Shown here: positions 45,904 through 58,000 of the stretch, in pieces
How positions within the stretch are numbered: the first letter of the stretch is position 1
Layout of the letters: the number at the start of each line of letters is the position of its first letter
From: Zonotrichia leucophrys gambelii
Taxonomy: Eukaryota > Chordata > Aves > Passeriformes > Passerellidae
NCBI RefSeq assembly: GCF_028769735.1
Contig: NC_088171.1
Coordinates: forward strand, 131,705,533-131,769,532
Length of the DNA stretch: 64,000 bases
Direction of reading: 5' to 3'
Made by a program: the position numbers and the translations under genes
Notes under the pieces: model-generated
Databases searched by the model: none
What the model saw: only the letters and a program-made list of their open reading frames with translations
Told to the model about the DNA's origin: nothing

Positions 45904-48502
45904 AGTTGACACAATCACTTTTGTGAAAGTTACAGGATGGCATCAGTAGTTGAAAGGTCATATCTGAAAGACTTTCTAAATACGCCATCAAAATACTGGC
46001 TGGAAGACTATGTGAGGCCTTATTATGCAGCTACAAGTCAGAACATATTTGTTCTTTTTTGCACTGAAAGCCCTTGTAATTTACTCAAGAGAGCAGGCAG
46101 ACCACAAGAACTATAGCACACAATTGAGACCTTTGGTTGTGGAACAAGTAATGTACCAAATCTTACCTCTCATTGCACAGAGCCCATCTCCACCTGTCTC
46201 AGCACTTCTACTATGCCACTTACAGCAGCATGTAGGTGGAATTATGTGTGGACTTAATTGGCAGGAGACAATTTCTAGAGGCATCACTGTAGACATGGAC
46301 CAAATTCTCTGCATTATGTTCGTGTTGATGCTGTTGGGAGATGTGTTTGTGTTTCAATCTTCTTTCAAGGGAACATATTTCTCAAAGCAGCGGGAGCTCT
46401 GACACCACTCTGGGTTCAAACAGACCAACTTGACCTATGGAGTTGGTAATTGTTCTTTATTTCCTCTTCTCAAGACAGTTCTGCTCTTATCCTTCATGAT
46501 CCAGTTCACCATGTCCTGTCCTTCCCCCAGAGGTTTCATGACTAAATCTTCTTGTAGGTCTTCCCCCACCCAACAGGCCAATCCATCCATGTCTGTTTTG
46601 GCAAACCCAGCTCCTCACCACTCAGTCAGGAGTGCTAACAAAGGTCAGCTCCTACACCCTCTCTTGTAGTAACCTCATCTACTTGTAAACATGTGCCTTT
46701 TGCCTGATAATTCTCTCTCTCCTGACATTTTATCTCCGCCTGTATAACATCCTAAATTACTCTGGCTCAGACAATTAGCCTGCTTAGCTTTCTGCTGAGA
46801 TCCATGTGATCAGAACTCATTTCCTAAACTTACCATCTGAAATTTTCCTGCTCTCCCATCATCACTGGTAACACCAAGAGGTTTTTCACAATCTACCCTA
46901 CACTTTTAGAGACATCAACTCTTAAGAAATATATGATTCACATGTCTTTCACGTCTTAGAGATGAATAGTGAGTTTCTTTTTAAACTCACATTTATCACA
47001 GGAACCTGGACAATTCCAAAAATTTTTTCCATGGTTTTGTGATCATATTCCTGCATACTGACTCACATAGCATCAGATGAGAGTTCAAGATCCAAGAGCA
47101 TAAACTGCCATGAGTATCTTTAAAGGGGCACAACATAAATTTCTCACACACTTTTTAGAATAATTCCCCAAGTGTCTCTAAAGGGGAACAGGCAGACATC
47201 CTGAGCTGAACAGCCTTAAGCAAACATTTTTCAAAAGAGTAGGCTGCCAGCCTGGGAGCAGTACTGAACTTCTGCATTCCCCTTAACCCAGAGTAACCTC
47301 CTTGAAAGCAGATCAGTGATTCCAGTAAAACTTATCCCAACTTGCCCATGCAAGTAAGAAGACTGCAAGATAGGTCCAGACCAATTCATTCTGCAGAACA
47401 CCTTGAAAAAGCCCAGATGCACACAGAGGCTAAGAACTCCCCCATCGTGCTTTGAAATCATCATTTTTCTCCCTAGAAATCTCAGATCTAATCAGTCAGC
47501 TCATGAAGAATGAAAGAAGCCGAATTTACAGTCAACCTTCTTATGTCTATTTAAAAAAGAGGTACAAAGCTGTGGGAGCAGTACAACCTTCCCATGCCAG
47601 TGACCAGACCTGGGAAAGGATTCCATGTGCAGCTATGAGTGCAGTTCATTGCCTTGCCCCAAGGCAGCTCCAAGGTGGCTATTAAGTAATTCCAGCAATG
47701 ACAAGCAGCCCCTGATTGCTTTTCAGATGATTTTACGGACACGCTGCTGGCTAGGGAGCTATTGAACCACAGGCCACCCAGGCCTTGCTGGATAGTAACC
47801 ACTGTCTGTCACTGCTGGCTCATCTCCTCATGCTGGATGATTTAGATTTTAGCTGTGCATCAGGCCCCACACCCCTGCTCTGGGCATGGCACGTGGTGCC
47901 TGCTCCCCAGCTGGCTGCAGCTCTCACCATCACTGCACAAATGCCAGGCTCTCCCTACCCCAGCCATCCAGTTCAGCTCTGAAGCATTTAAATATCCCTT
48001 CAGTCTATTTCTGAAGGACATATTTCACAAAGGGCTCTGCATTCTTCCCATCACAAGATTTTAGAACAGGAGACTAGCCCCAGATCATTTCCAAACAAAC
48101 ATTCTCTTTCCCCTATTTTATTGCCAAGTTTGTTGTTTTCTGATGAAATTTTTAGGAAGAGGAATGTGCAATGCATCCCAGAACACATCTGTGTGCTCAA
48201 AAGAAAGAGAGGGAGATATTTACCCAGAGTAATGAATTAAAACTAATAAACACCTCATTGTACCCAACATTTATGGAAAGGTTTCCTGTTGGAGGGAAAA
48301 TCTGTGGCCAGTTCAAAACATATTCTTCTTTTTTTAAGGAAAAATTATACTCTCAGTGTATCAAAAGTCACTTTTTATAGCCAGGTTCTAAATTTCTGAA
48401 ACCTAAGACGTATTACGGGAACTTATAATATTAACTATATTTACTGGGCATTTTATTGTCCATACAAGCCATGCTATTAAAGAAAATACTTCTTTTCTAA
48501 GC
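45904..48502. other. Non-coding stretch, no feature recognised
   Basis: AT-rich to mixed sequence. The frame 46025-46402 (plus, 125 codons) looks random. No repeats supported. Confidence 0.5.
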
Positions 48503-48554
48503 TATATATATATATGTGAGTGTGTGTGCACACATGTGCATGCATGCATGTGTC
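48503..48554. repeat. Compound (TA)n/(TG)n/(CATG)n microsatellite
   Basis: TATATATATATATG followed by GTGTGTGTG, CACACATG and GCATGCATGCATG. Alternating purine/pyrimidine throughout. Confidence 0.9.
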
Positions 48555-51500
48555 TGCTCTTGAAGAATTTCACATGGTCAGCAAAAGAGCTTTGTGTTTC
48601 ATTTTTAGATGAATATAAATGCTCAGAAAATCTTACACTAGAGGCAAAAGAAAGAAGAAGTGGACAAAGCATTTGTGACTGCAAGCAGCCAAAACAGTTT
48701 GCAATCTGTGTACTAGCGAGAATTGGTCATATACCTTATAATAAGTTATTGCTAGTTTTTGCCCACACACCAAGAAACTCATTCAAAAGTCTCTGTCTCT
48801 TCAGACTTCTAACTTGGGAAATAGGAGTGGTTTCCATACAAAAAAAGTGAGCAGATATGTTCACATTTTAAATGAGAGGGAAAAAAGCGCAAAAATAAAA
48901 GTAGTGCTTCTGCTAGAGCACGTGTTTCCCTCTGTGGCACTCTGCATGGAACATAATAACAGACTGGGTCTGCAGGCTCTAGAGGGTTGGGAAATGCTAA
49001 AAGAGCAGAAAGTAGAGATGACATCTGTCCAGCAATATCACATATGAAGTGGTGAAAAGGGCATGTCCAGCCACATCCTCCAACACAGACACTGAAATGT
49101 TTACTAAAAATTCCTAACCAAAATACTGGGAAGTGAGCTCTGCTTTTCTTTTTTTTTCCTTTTTTACCAGTAACCTGGGAGGTTAGCTATGCAAAGGTAG
49201 CTCTCACAGCCATCTCAGACTGGTTCAACAGCAGCATGAAGGGAACATGGAAGAAAGCTGTTGCACAAAAGTGGTCACCATGAATATATCCATTTACCGT
49301 GCACTCAGACCCAGCCGCTGGGGAGCAAAGAAATGTTCACCAATAATTGCTGCTTTCAACCAGTTGTCTTCCTAGCACAGAGAGAAGCCTTAAAAGTTGA
49401 AAACTGTAGACCTGGCATCACACTCAATCTCAAAAGAGAATAAAAATCTTGATGGTCTTTTGCTTTTTTTTTTTTTTTTTCCTGAGTCTGAAATGTAGTT
49501 GTTATCTCTTTAAAGGAGGAGAGTGACAAACCATATCTCTTGTATACTTTCCTACCTTGTGTAAACCCTCATGTTGTCTTATCTTACCAGGGAATCTGTT
49601 GCACAGCCACCACTCACAAAAGAAATCACAAGGTCATGAAACTCTAATGATCTGTCTGTGGTGAAATTTCACCAGCAACAATGAAAGTCTCTTCAGTGCG
49701 ATCACACCGACCTGATTTCTCACAGAGGTTTCAGCAATGCTCTACTGTGAAAGGACAGAAAAATGTACCTGATAGTGCTGATGGGCTGTTTACCAGAGGA
49801 TGGTCAGAGTGCACCAGAGAGACAGCTTTCATTATGGGTTTTCTTTTACTCATCTGCTCATCCTGGAAGCCCTCTCTCTTCTGCCATTGCCAGTTTAGGT
49901 GCAGGTCAGGCTGTGTGCCCTTATTTCTTCTCCCTCTTATGACACTGTTTCTTACCTGTCCACACACAGGTGTGCACCCGAATTGCTGGCTGCAGCTCTT
50001 CTGTCACAGGCATTCAAACTGCTCAGCCTTGTAGTTGCCTTTGTCCTGGAAAACAAACAAACAAAAAACAACTGTCCTGCAGCTATCAGAAATGGAAGGC
50101 CAAAGTTAAATCTTTCATAACAAGACTTAATCCAATTTACTGCTGAATTTAGTGTGAAACTGAACATATATTATGGCTTAGAGGAACATCAACCATACCT
50201 CAGACAGAACAGTCCTTGAATATAAAGGTAAATCTCCTGAGGGTGAGGTGGGCAAGCAGAGCTGGGTTTATTATTCAAATTTTTTGAGCTTGCAATGATG
50301 GGCTAGAAATCTCATGAAAACATGATTTATTGGAAGATTTCTAATACTTCCTGCTTCTGCTGAGGCTGGAAGTACCACAAGAACTAAATTTCTGTGGTAT
50401 TTTGGTATTTCCACTTGTGGCCCCAGCTGGAACTAAGAAGGGAAGAGGCAAATACATGTGGAAATGGTGGGGGTTTGGTCATCTGCCTTTTTTTAGAAAC
50501 ACAGGAAAGGTTTTTTCTAAGTCCACTTTGAGGCATCATATTTGGGGAGGCATTCTCATTCTAGCAAATGTTACATAAAATTATTACTTTTCAGTTACAT
50601 AAAATTTGCACTTCAGGTTGGAATTTTATGAAAAATGCCTCTCTGGCTTACTGGCTTATGTGAACTCCACATAGTTCTGCAACATAAGAATTTCACGATG
50701 TCAGTCATGCATAATAATAATATAACAATCTAAAATAATAATGTAATAAATCCACTCACTAGTCATCATGGGCCAAACTCTGGCAGCCCTTTGTAAAAAT
50801 GTGCTGCAAACACATGTTCAAAAAGTCTCTTAGCTCAGTCCCACTGGCCTCAAGCCAAGGAGTTATCTAACGGCAAATCAACAGACAAGTGTCACCAGAA
50901 ATATCTAATAGCTAAACAGCACTGCTGTGAGCATAAGTTATTCCATTTCAGATGTGGAAAGATTTAATTGGGTTCTATGCAATTAACAAACCTCAATTAT
51001 GAGTAATTTGTTAGTCATGCTTACTTTTGGCTAAGCCTTGCTTTTTTCCTTCTCTCAGCTCTCCCTCTTGAAACACCTGCAAGTAGATGCTTGGAGGTGG
51101 GACAATGGTTCTGGCCAGAACTCTGATAAAATATCTCCTTGGTACAGATTTTAATTGTTTCTATGAAAACAGCTGCCCTCCTTAGAGAATGTGCCCATGG
51201 GCAAAGCTGTTTACACTTCTAACAAAGGCCTGAGGAGATGCACTGACCAAAATTACCTGCTAGAAACAGTGAATCAGTGTGTCTCCAACCCAGCCCGGTG
51301 CTGCTCCCCACCCTGCTAACCTGGTCAACCCTGCATCTGTGCTGGGCAGGTCTCAGTCACCTCTGGTGGAGAAATGGTCTGGTCTGCCTCTCATTTGGAC
51401 ATAATAAGAGCTGGGGCAGCAGTCCAAGGCAGGGTAGATGCTTTTGAATCACCTGCTGGAATACACCTCCATGCTATGCTAAATACCCTGCTTCCACTGG

Positions 51501-51697
51501 GAGTGTAACTTGTGCTTTCCCTCCAGCTCTCCTATTACACAGTGCATATCTTGAGCCATCATTTAGCTCCTGAAATTTTAACCATATCAGCTTTCTAAAG
51601 AGAGGCCTGTCTCACATTACTGCTCAACAAAAGTCTTTGGAATCAACAGAGGATGAATTTTATTCACCTGCTTCAATTTATATATTAAGATAATTGC
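48555..51697. other. Non-coding stretch, no feature recognised
   Basis: AT-rich DNA with a T15 run near 49467 and a short AAAC repeat near 50049. No gene or transposon recognised. Confidence 0.5.
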
Positions 51698-51714
51698 AAA
51701 AAAAAAAAAAAAAA
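51698..51714. repeat. Poly(A) homopolymer (A17)
   Basis: Uninterrupted run of 17 A. Confidence 0.95.
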
Positions 51715-53334
51715 GAAAACTAGAAACAAAGCATTTTTGACTAAGAAGAAAGAATTTTGAGACTGTAAGCCAGGGTTTACTGGAGAAAAGATCTTACAGA
51801 TGCTGATTGTGCTCATGATGGGACAAAGTACAGCAGTTCCTCCCAACAATCCCAAATTCAGATTGTTCATTCTCTACTGCTAGCTGTCCTGGAGTACAAT
51901 TGTATTCCACTGCACTGCTGTTCTGCAAAGGGGTGCTCTTTAAATGGAAGGGAATTTTACTGCAACTTCAGTAAAGCAGGGCTCAGGGACCTCAAGCAAA
52001 TGGGAAAATGTTAGTCCAGAGATGGAAGCAGTATAGCATGACCAGAGGTAATCCTCTTTAGCAGAGGCTTAGAGGCAGGCTAACACAGCAATATTATTTT
52101 CAGACCCACACTTAAGATGACTGCAAATATTTGTGTTGGTGAGCAATAACTTGGAATAACTCTGCTCAACTCTCCTCTGCTCAACATGGCTGGACAGCCA
52201 GTGTGCCATCACAGTCTGCAGCCTCTCACCCTGGCTGAGGGTGCTTGTTGGAAGGAAGCAGTACCGGGTCTGATGGTACAAAATGTAATGAAGGAAATGC
52301 AAAACTGATCTCTAAAATGTAGGAGAGAAAAGAGAAATCCATGGTTGGACTTCTCTGAGCTTCTCTGCAAAGCTCTGCTCTATTCTGCTGAACTATCCCT
52401 TGAGACACATTTGAGGATGCTGCCTACAGATTTGTACATCTGCTCCAGCTGCTTTGATCTCTTCCATCACCTCTTGACTACATGCTCCTTATGGCAGTTA
52501 AGATCTCCCCTTTTATGTCCAGCAGGTACACAGGACACTGTGTCTTCACTACTGAAGGCAACAGGTTCTGTTACAGATCAAAATTTCATTTATTTCAAAC
52601 TCTTCAGTCTGAGGCAAACATCATGGAAGTCTGAAGTTCTTTTTCCTCAAGGACATAACAGAGGGGGACAAGTTACCAGTACCTTAAAAGCCAAAACCTT
52701 ATTATATTTTACACAAAAATAAATTCAACCTTTAATGGGAAAACATCTGAACATTTTGTTCCTGACAGACCAGTTATTTCCAATCAAAAAAGAAGTCTGT
52801 CACAACAATTCACAGTTACCAAAAACTATCAGAAATATTTAATATTCTTATGAACATAACCAGAGAGTAATTAAGCTTTGGAAAAGAAATCGCTGCAACA
52901 GTGGTTATGTGCTATGTCCTCATTTGCTGGGGTGAAAACTAAAATCTAACAAGAGAACCTGCAGATTTAGCATAAAATAACAGCCAGAGAATATAAATAA
53001 AATGTAATATAGCAAATGGGGAATAATTTTGTGGATTTATGACACCTGTTTCCCTGTTCCATATTCAGGACTGCTAAGGGAAAAGAAAAAGGTGCTCACA
53101 GAGGTGAAAAGTTCTCATAATTCTTTGTTTTTATTATTTTTCAATTAATTTCTAAATATATGCTTACCACACAGCTCTTTAGAAAGAAAAAAATGTCAGA
53201 GTTATAAATAATTTTTCCTCTTCTGGGATTTATTTTAACCTGCAAATTTTTTTCTGTTGTCAGAAATGGAAAAACACAGAAAATATGCAGGTTTAGATTA
53301 GTTTTCATCTAGGATCTTGCTTTTAATTAGATTT
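51715..53334. other. Non-coding stretch, no feature recognised
   Basis: AT-rich host DNA. The frame 52345-52722 (plus, 125 codons) has no domain. It ends in a T-run just before the CR1 copy. Confidence 0.5.
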
Positions 53335-55044
53335 TTTTTTAAATGCTGATAGCGGTCTCGCAAAAAAAATTGGCACCAGAAGACCAAGGCCCATCTGGAA
53401 TCAAATCTGGTCAAGGACACCAAGAAGGCCTTCTTCCAATACACAAATAACAAAAGAAAAACAAAGGACAATGTGGGACCATGATTAAATGGAGCAGGGA
53501 CACTGCTAACCGAGGATGCAGGGAAGGCAGAGTTACTAAATGCCTTCATGCCGTCAGTCTTCACTTACAAGACCAGCCCTCAGGGATCTCTGACCCAGGA
53601 AAGCAGGGTAAAGGGATGTTGGAAGGTCATGGACATCAGGAGAGGTGCTTCAGGAGTGGGAGGAAGCAAATGTTGCCCCAGTCTTCCAGAAGGGTAAGGA
53701 GCAAGACACAAGGAGCTAGAGGTCAGTCAGCCTTCACCTCAGCCCTGGAAAGGTGATGGAGCACCTCATGCTGGTGATGGAGCACCTCATTCTGGAGGCC
53801 ATCATTATCCACAGGGATGACAAGAAGGTGATCAGGAGTAGTCAGCATGGATTCACTAAAGGTAAATCATGCTTAACCAGCCTGATTGCCTCCTATGATG
53901 AAACAACTGCCTGGAGGGACAAGGGGAGAGCAGTGGACATTGTCTACCTTGACTTCAGCAAGGCTTTTGACACTCTCACAACATCCTCACAGGCAAACTC
54001 AGGAAGTGTGGACTGTGTGAGTAGACAGAGAGGTGGTTTAGAACTGGCTGAACAGCAGATCCCTGTAATCAGTGTCACAGGGTCCAATTAGAGGCCTGTC
54101 ACTTGTGGTGTCCCCCAGGGATCAGTACTGGTCCCAGTATTGTTTAGCTTTTCACCAATAACTTGGGTGAAGGGGCAGAGGCCTCCTCAGCAAGTTCCCC
54201 AAAAATACAAAGCTGGGAGGAGCAGCCAATACCCCAGAGTGCTGAGCAGCCCTTCAGAATGACCTCGGCAGGCTGGAGAGATGGGCAGACAAAACCATCT
54301 GAAACTCAACAGAAGTGAATGCAGGGTCCTGCACTTGGGGAAGAACAACCTGCACCAGTGCAGGACAGGCATGACTTGCTGCAAACAGCTCTGCAGAGAA
54401 GGATCTGGGGGTCCTGGAGGCAAAGGTATTGATTCATCAAGGTAGTACATTTGGAGCACCATTGGCACCAGGTCAAGGGAGGTGACCCTGCCCCTCTGCT
54501 CAGCCCAAGTAAGGCACCATCTGGAGTGCTGTGTCCAGTTCTGGGCTCCACAGCACAAGAGAGACATGGAGCAGCTGGAGTGGGTCCGGACGAGGGCCAC
54601 AAAGATCATGAGGGGACTGCAGCATCTCTCATATGAGGAAAGGCTGAGGGAGCTGGGCCTGTTCAGAGATGACTGAGAGGGAACCTCATCAATGTCCATC
54701 AGTCTCTGAAGGGACGGTGTCAAGAGGATGGAGCCAGGCTCTTCACAGCGGTGCCAAGCAATAGGACAAGAGGCAGTGGGCAGAAACTGATGCACAGAAA
54801 GTTCCACCTGAACATGAGGAAGAACTTCTTTACTATGCAAGTGACCAAGCCCTGGAACAGATTTCCCAGAGAGTCTGTCAAGTCTCCCTCACTGGAAATA
54901 TTCAAGAACAATCTGGACACAATCCTGTGCCATGTGCTCTGGGATGACCCTGATAGAACAGGGAGGTTGGATCAGATGACCCACTGTGGTCTGTTCCACA
55001 TGATGCATTCTGTGAAGTCTGTGAATTTGTGATTCTGTGATTCT
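53335..55044 (+). mobile_element. 5'-truncated CR1 LINE, inactive
   Basis: Largest transposon in the window. ORF2 sequence begins upstream of RT with a KDTKKAFFQYTNNKRKTKDN segment (near 53410-53470). A linker is then shortened by internal deletion around 53600-53650 (the part that normally reads HPRVLREL is missing). RT follows with SSQHGFTKGKSCLTSLIA and YLDFSKAFDT in the frame 53753-54091. A small deletion just after FDT (about 53975) shifts the frame. The catalytic FADD box reads FPKN (54195-54206), so polymerase activity is lost. The tail includes [11 protein letters not shown] (near 54630-54665) and the [20 protein letters not shown] segment (54800-54860). It ends in the CR1 3' signature GTGATTCTGTGATTCT at about 55027-55044. 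The 217-codon minus frame over 54187-54840 is antisense to this element. Confidence 0.95.
53753..54091 (+). pseudogene. CR1 ORF2 reverse-transcriptase fragment
   Basis: The longest intact sense frame of the 53.3-kb CR1 copy. It holds the finger/palm part of RT, with KSCLTSLIASYDE followed by the AVDIVYLDFSKAFDT core. The N-terminal part contains a seven-codon in-frame duplication (MEHLMLV then MEHLILE). The frame leaves the ORF2 reading after FDT because of a small deletion and continues as unrelated residues to a stop. Non-functional. Confidence 0.85.
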
Positions 55045-58000
55045 CTCCCTCAAGTACATTCAGAGATATACACAGGCTTCTATACCAATTACCATAAACA
55101 TGCCAAAGGGCAGCTTCTGCCTTATTGTCTCTTCCATCCAACTTCCCTCTGACTGGTGTCTAAGCACAGTATCTCATATCACAGCAAGTCAAATACTGTT
55201 ATAATCACTCCACCTCCACCACCAGTGGTGACTCTGGTACCAGCAGGTTGCACACTTAGCACTATTACAGTTAGTGATGGGTGAGCTCCCGGGCAGCAGT
55301 GATAAACCCCTGAGACCTTTCCCTGCCTCCCAAGGAATGCAGCAGGGTCACGGCTTGAGTGGCCTCAGATATTACAGAGGTGGGCACCCTGGAAAGGCTC
55401 ATCAATAAATAAAGCCATGACTTTAGGTGCTTAATTAAACCCGAGGGACAAAATCCTCCCTCCACTAACAAGCAGGGAAGAGGGATAAGTGCTCTGTTTG
55501 TGAATGCAGGAAAAATGCCATACTTATAAAGAGCTCTGTGGAATTCACACTAGGCCAGTAATTTTTTCAATGTTTTTGAGCTCCAGTGCTGGTTCTTTAA
55601 TGCATGAAGTTCTTGCAAAAGCAAACACGTTTTCAGAACAGATGCCAGGGGATGAGTAGACAGTAGGACACAAGGGCTCTAGACTCCATTTGCTGCCCAA
55701 ATGCTTGCCCCTGAACTCCCACTAGTCAAGTAACTTTGTGAATTACTTTAACCTTTGCTTCTCAGAAAACACACTTTACTTTGATCTTTGAACCATGATC
55801 AATAGAAGGTGCAGAATGGCAGGGAAGAATTTTTCGGCTCAGGGGGAAACAATGTAGTTCAAAATGCTCAAATAGCCTTAAAAAGCTCCCAGTAGAATGT
55901 GTCCGGAAATTGCAGACCAGTTATTTGCTTCTTCCTGATGGTTTAAAATAGTATCACAAATTCAGTTCCCCATCTTCATTCTGTGGGATAAGAGCAAGAC
56001 CTGTATATGACAAGGACATTTCCTTGAAGAAGCAGAATTTGTTCGAACCCAGACTGAATTTGCTCCCCAGTCGTACAGCTACAACAAAGTGGATGCAGGT
56101 GCCATATGACTACACTGTCTATCGCATTATTCCAGAAGTTTCCACACATAAATAATGAACATTTAACAAGCAGCTACATCAGATGAGCCGCTTCCAAGAT
56201 GCATTGGTCTACCACAGGAAAAATGTACTTTTTGCAGCAGAAATAGCAGCATTTCACAGTCACTGAGGGAGGTTGTTTCCAAGAATAAGAGCCACAGGCA
56301 TGTGTACAAATTAACTGGTAATAAACATTCTGACTCTGGTTACAGTCACTGGGCCAAATTCTGTTTGACACTCTATCAGAACCATCTTCAGAGTGGTTTG
56401 CTGCAATCCTGAAAATTACTGTCTGGATCCACAGGTGCATTAAACTGATGCCTTTCATTCTGTTCTAATGTCAAACACATACTGCAGTAGTGGGTTACAG
56501 AACTAGTTCACTTATTTTTCTCCATTAGAACACCAGGTTGGCCATATTCCTTGCTTAACCGTGTTGAACACCCTTCAGGTTTGCATCTAGTGAAGGTCAC
56601 TCAAAGATGCTACACCTTCTTATCTGTTTGTCACTCTGAGGTTGAGCCCAGTGCTCATAATCTCACCTCTGCACAGCAGCCATAGGAGCCCAAAGACCCT
56701 TTTCCAGCCCAGGAAGAGAAGACAGCACTGGGTGGTGTCCTCTAAGAACACATTCAAAACCATCATCACATTTATAAAAAATTTATTCTTGTAGTGCCAG
56801 GCTGAGAGTCAAGACCTTGCTGCAAGTGCTTGGACATGTGCTTCTTGCATCACTGCTCCCTATCTAGTCCTTCAGGCAGGTATGCAGGAAGCAAAGATCT
56901 CCAATATTTACTGAAAATCAAGCAACAGAGAGTTGAAAGGAAATATTTTGGCTCCAAAAGGATCCTTGTGATGGGCAGCAGAATATATTGAAGGATCAAG
57001 AATGTAAATTGCATCCATGACCCAAATGAACACACTTGCTTTTTTTCTGTAACCCAGCGGTGGGCACTCCTCTCAAACATCTTGCTAGTAAACAAAAACT
57101 CAAACACATCTGTAGCATTTGTATGTGCACAAGCCAGACCCATCAGTGAGGCTCATGCCATGCCAGTTGTCAAAGTGTTGACATGATGTGAGGAAGACCC
57201 AACAGCAAAGGGGAGGAAGAGAGCAGCAAAACAAGAGTTTAATACATCAATGCTGTCTAGGGGATGGGATGGCTGACACAGAACCAGGTTTTGCTCTGCT
57301 TCTCTCCTCACTAAAATACTGGTGGCAGGATGGATGTTGAAACTGAGGCCATTATTAAATCAGTTAAGAAATTGTTCTCATGGCCTGCAATTCACTTTTC
57401 AGCTTCTACATGATAAACATAATGCCAAGGTTTACTAGATGAGTATCTCATAGCAATTGCCAGCTTTATCAGCCCATGTCCTTCAAGGGATAAGAAATTT
57501 TAGCATCTGATGACCTAAAATACCTACTGAAGTTTAAGCTGACATTTTTCCCTCCTGTTTGCCCAGGCTGTACGCATGCACAGCAGACCTGTGCCAAGCA
57601 CAGCTCAGCCAAGTGGCATTATCTCTGCTCCTTACCAGGGTGATGTCCACATCTTACGCCACACGGAGCCATAACAGGATACATTTTGTTTTGGCAAAGA
57701 AGATATTTGAAAGATTTTACAATGTATTGTATTTGGATAATTTTAGGTACAATAAGGGAATGATGGTAAATTATTAGCAATATTTTTGTGGTAAACCAAA
57801 CAATTCATGACAGCTGAAAAGTGATTAGAATATGTCAGGACATGTTTTTTATTCATAGTTCAGAGGTGGAGCAAAACTAATTATCTTTCCTGTACTGCAA
57901 TCAGACTTACAATTTAATTTAAATCATATGTAATAAGTACATACCTTCATCTCACAAAATTAGTGGGAAACTAGTAATCTGCCTTTGTATAACTGGATTC

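Noticed and set aside
54187..54840. 217-codon minus-strand frame, the longest in the window
   Set aside because: It lies entirely antisense to the CR1 copy at 53335-55044. Its residues carry no domain, and its openness follows from the CR1 base composition.
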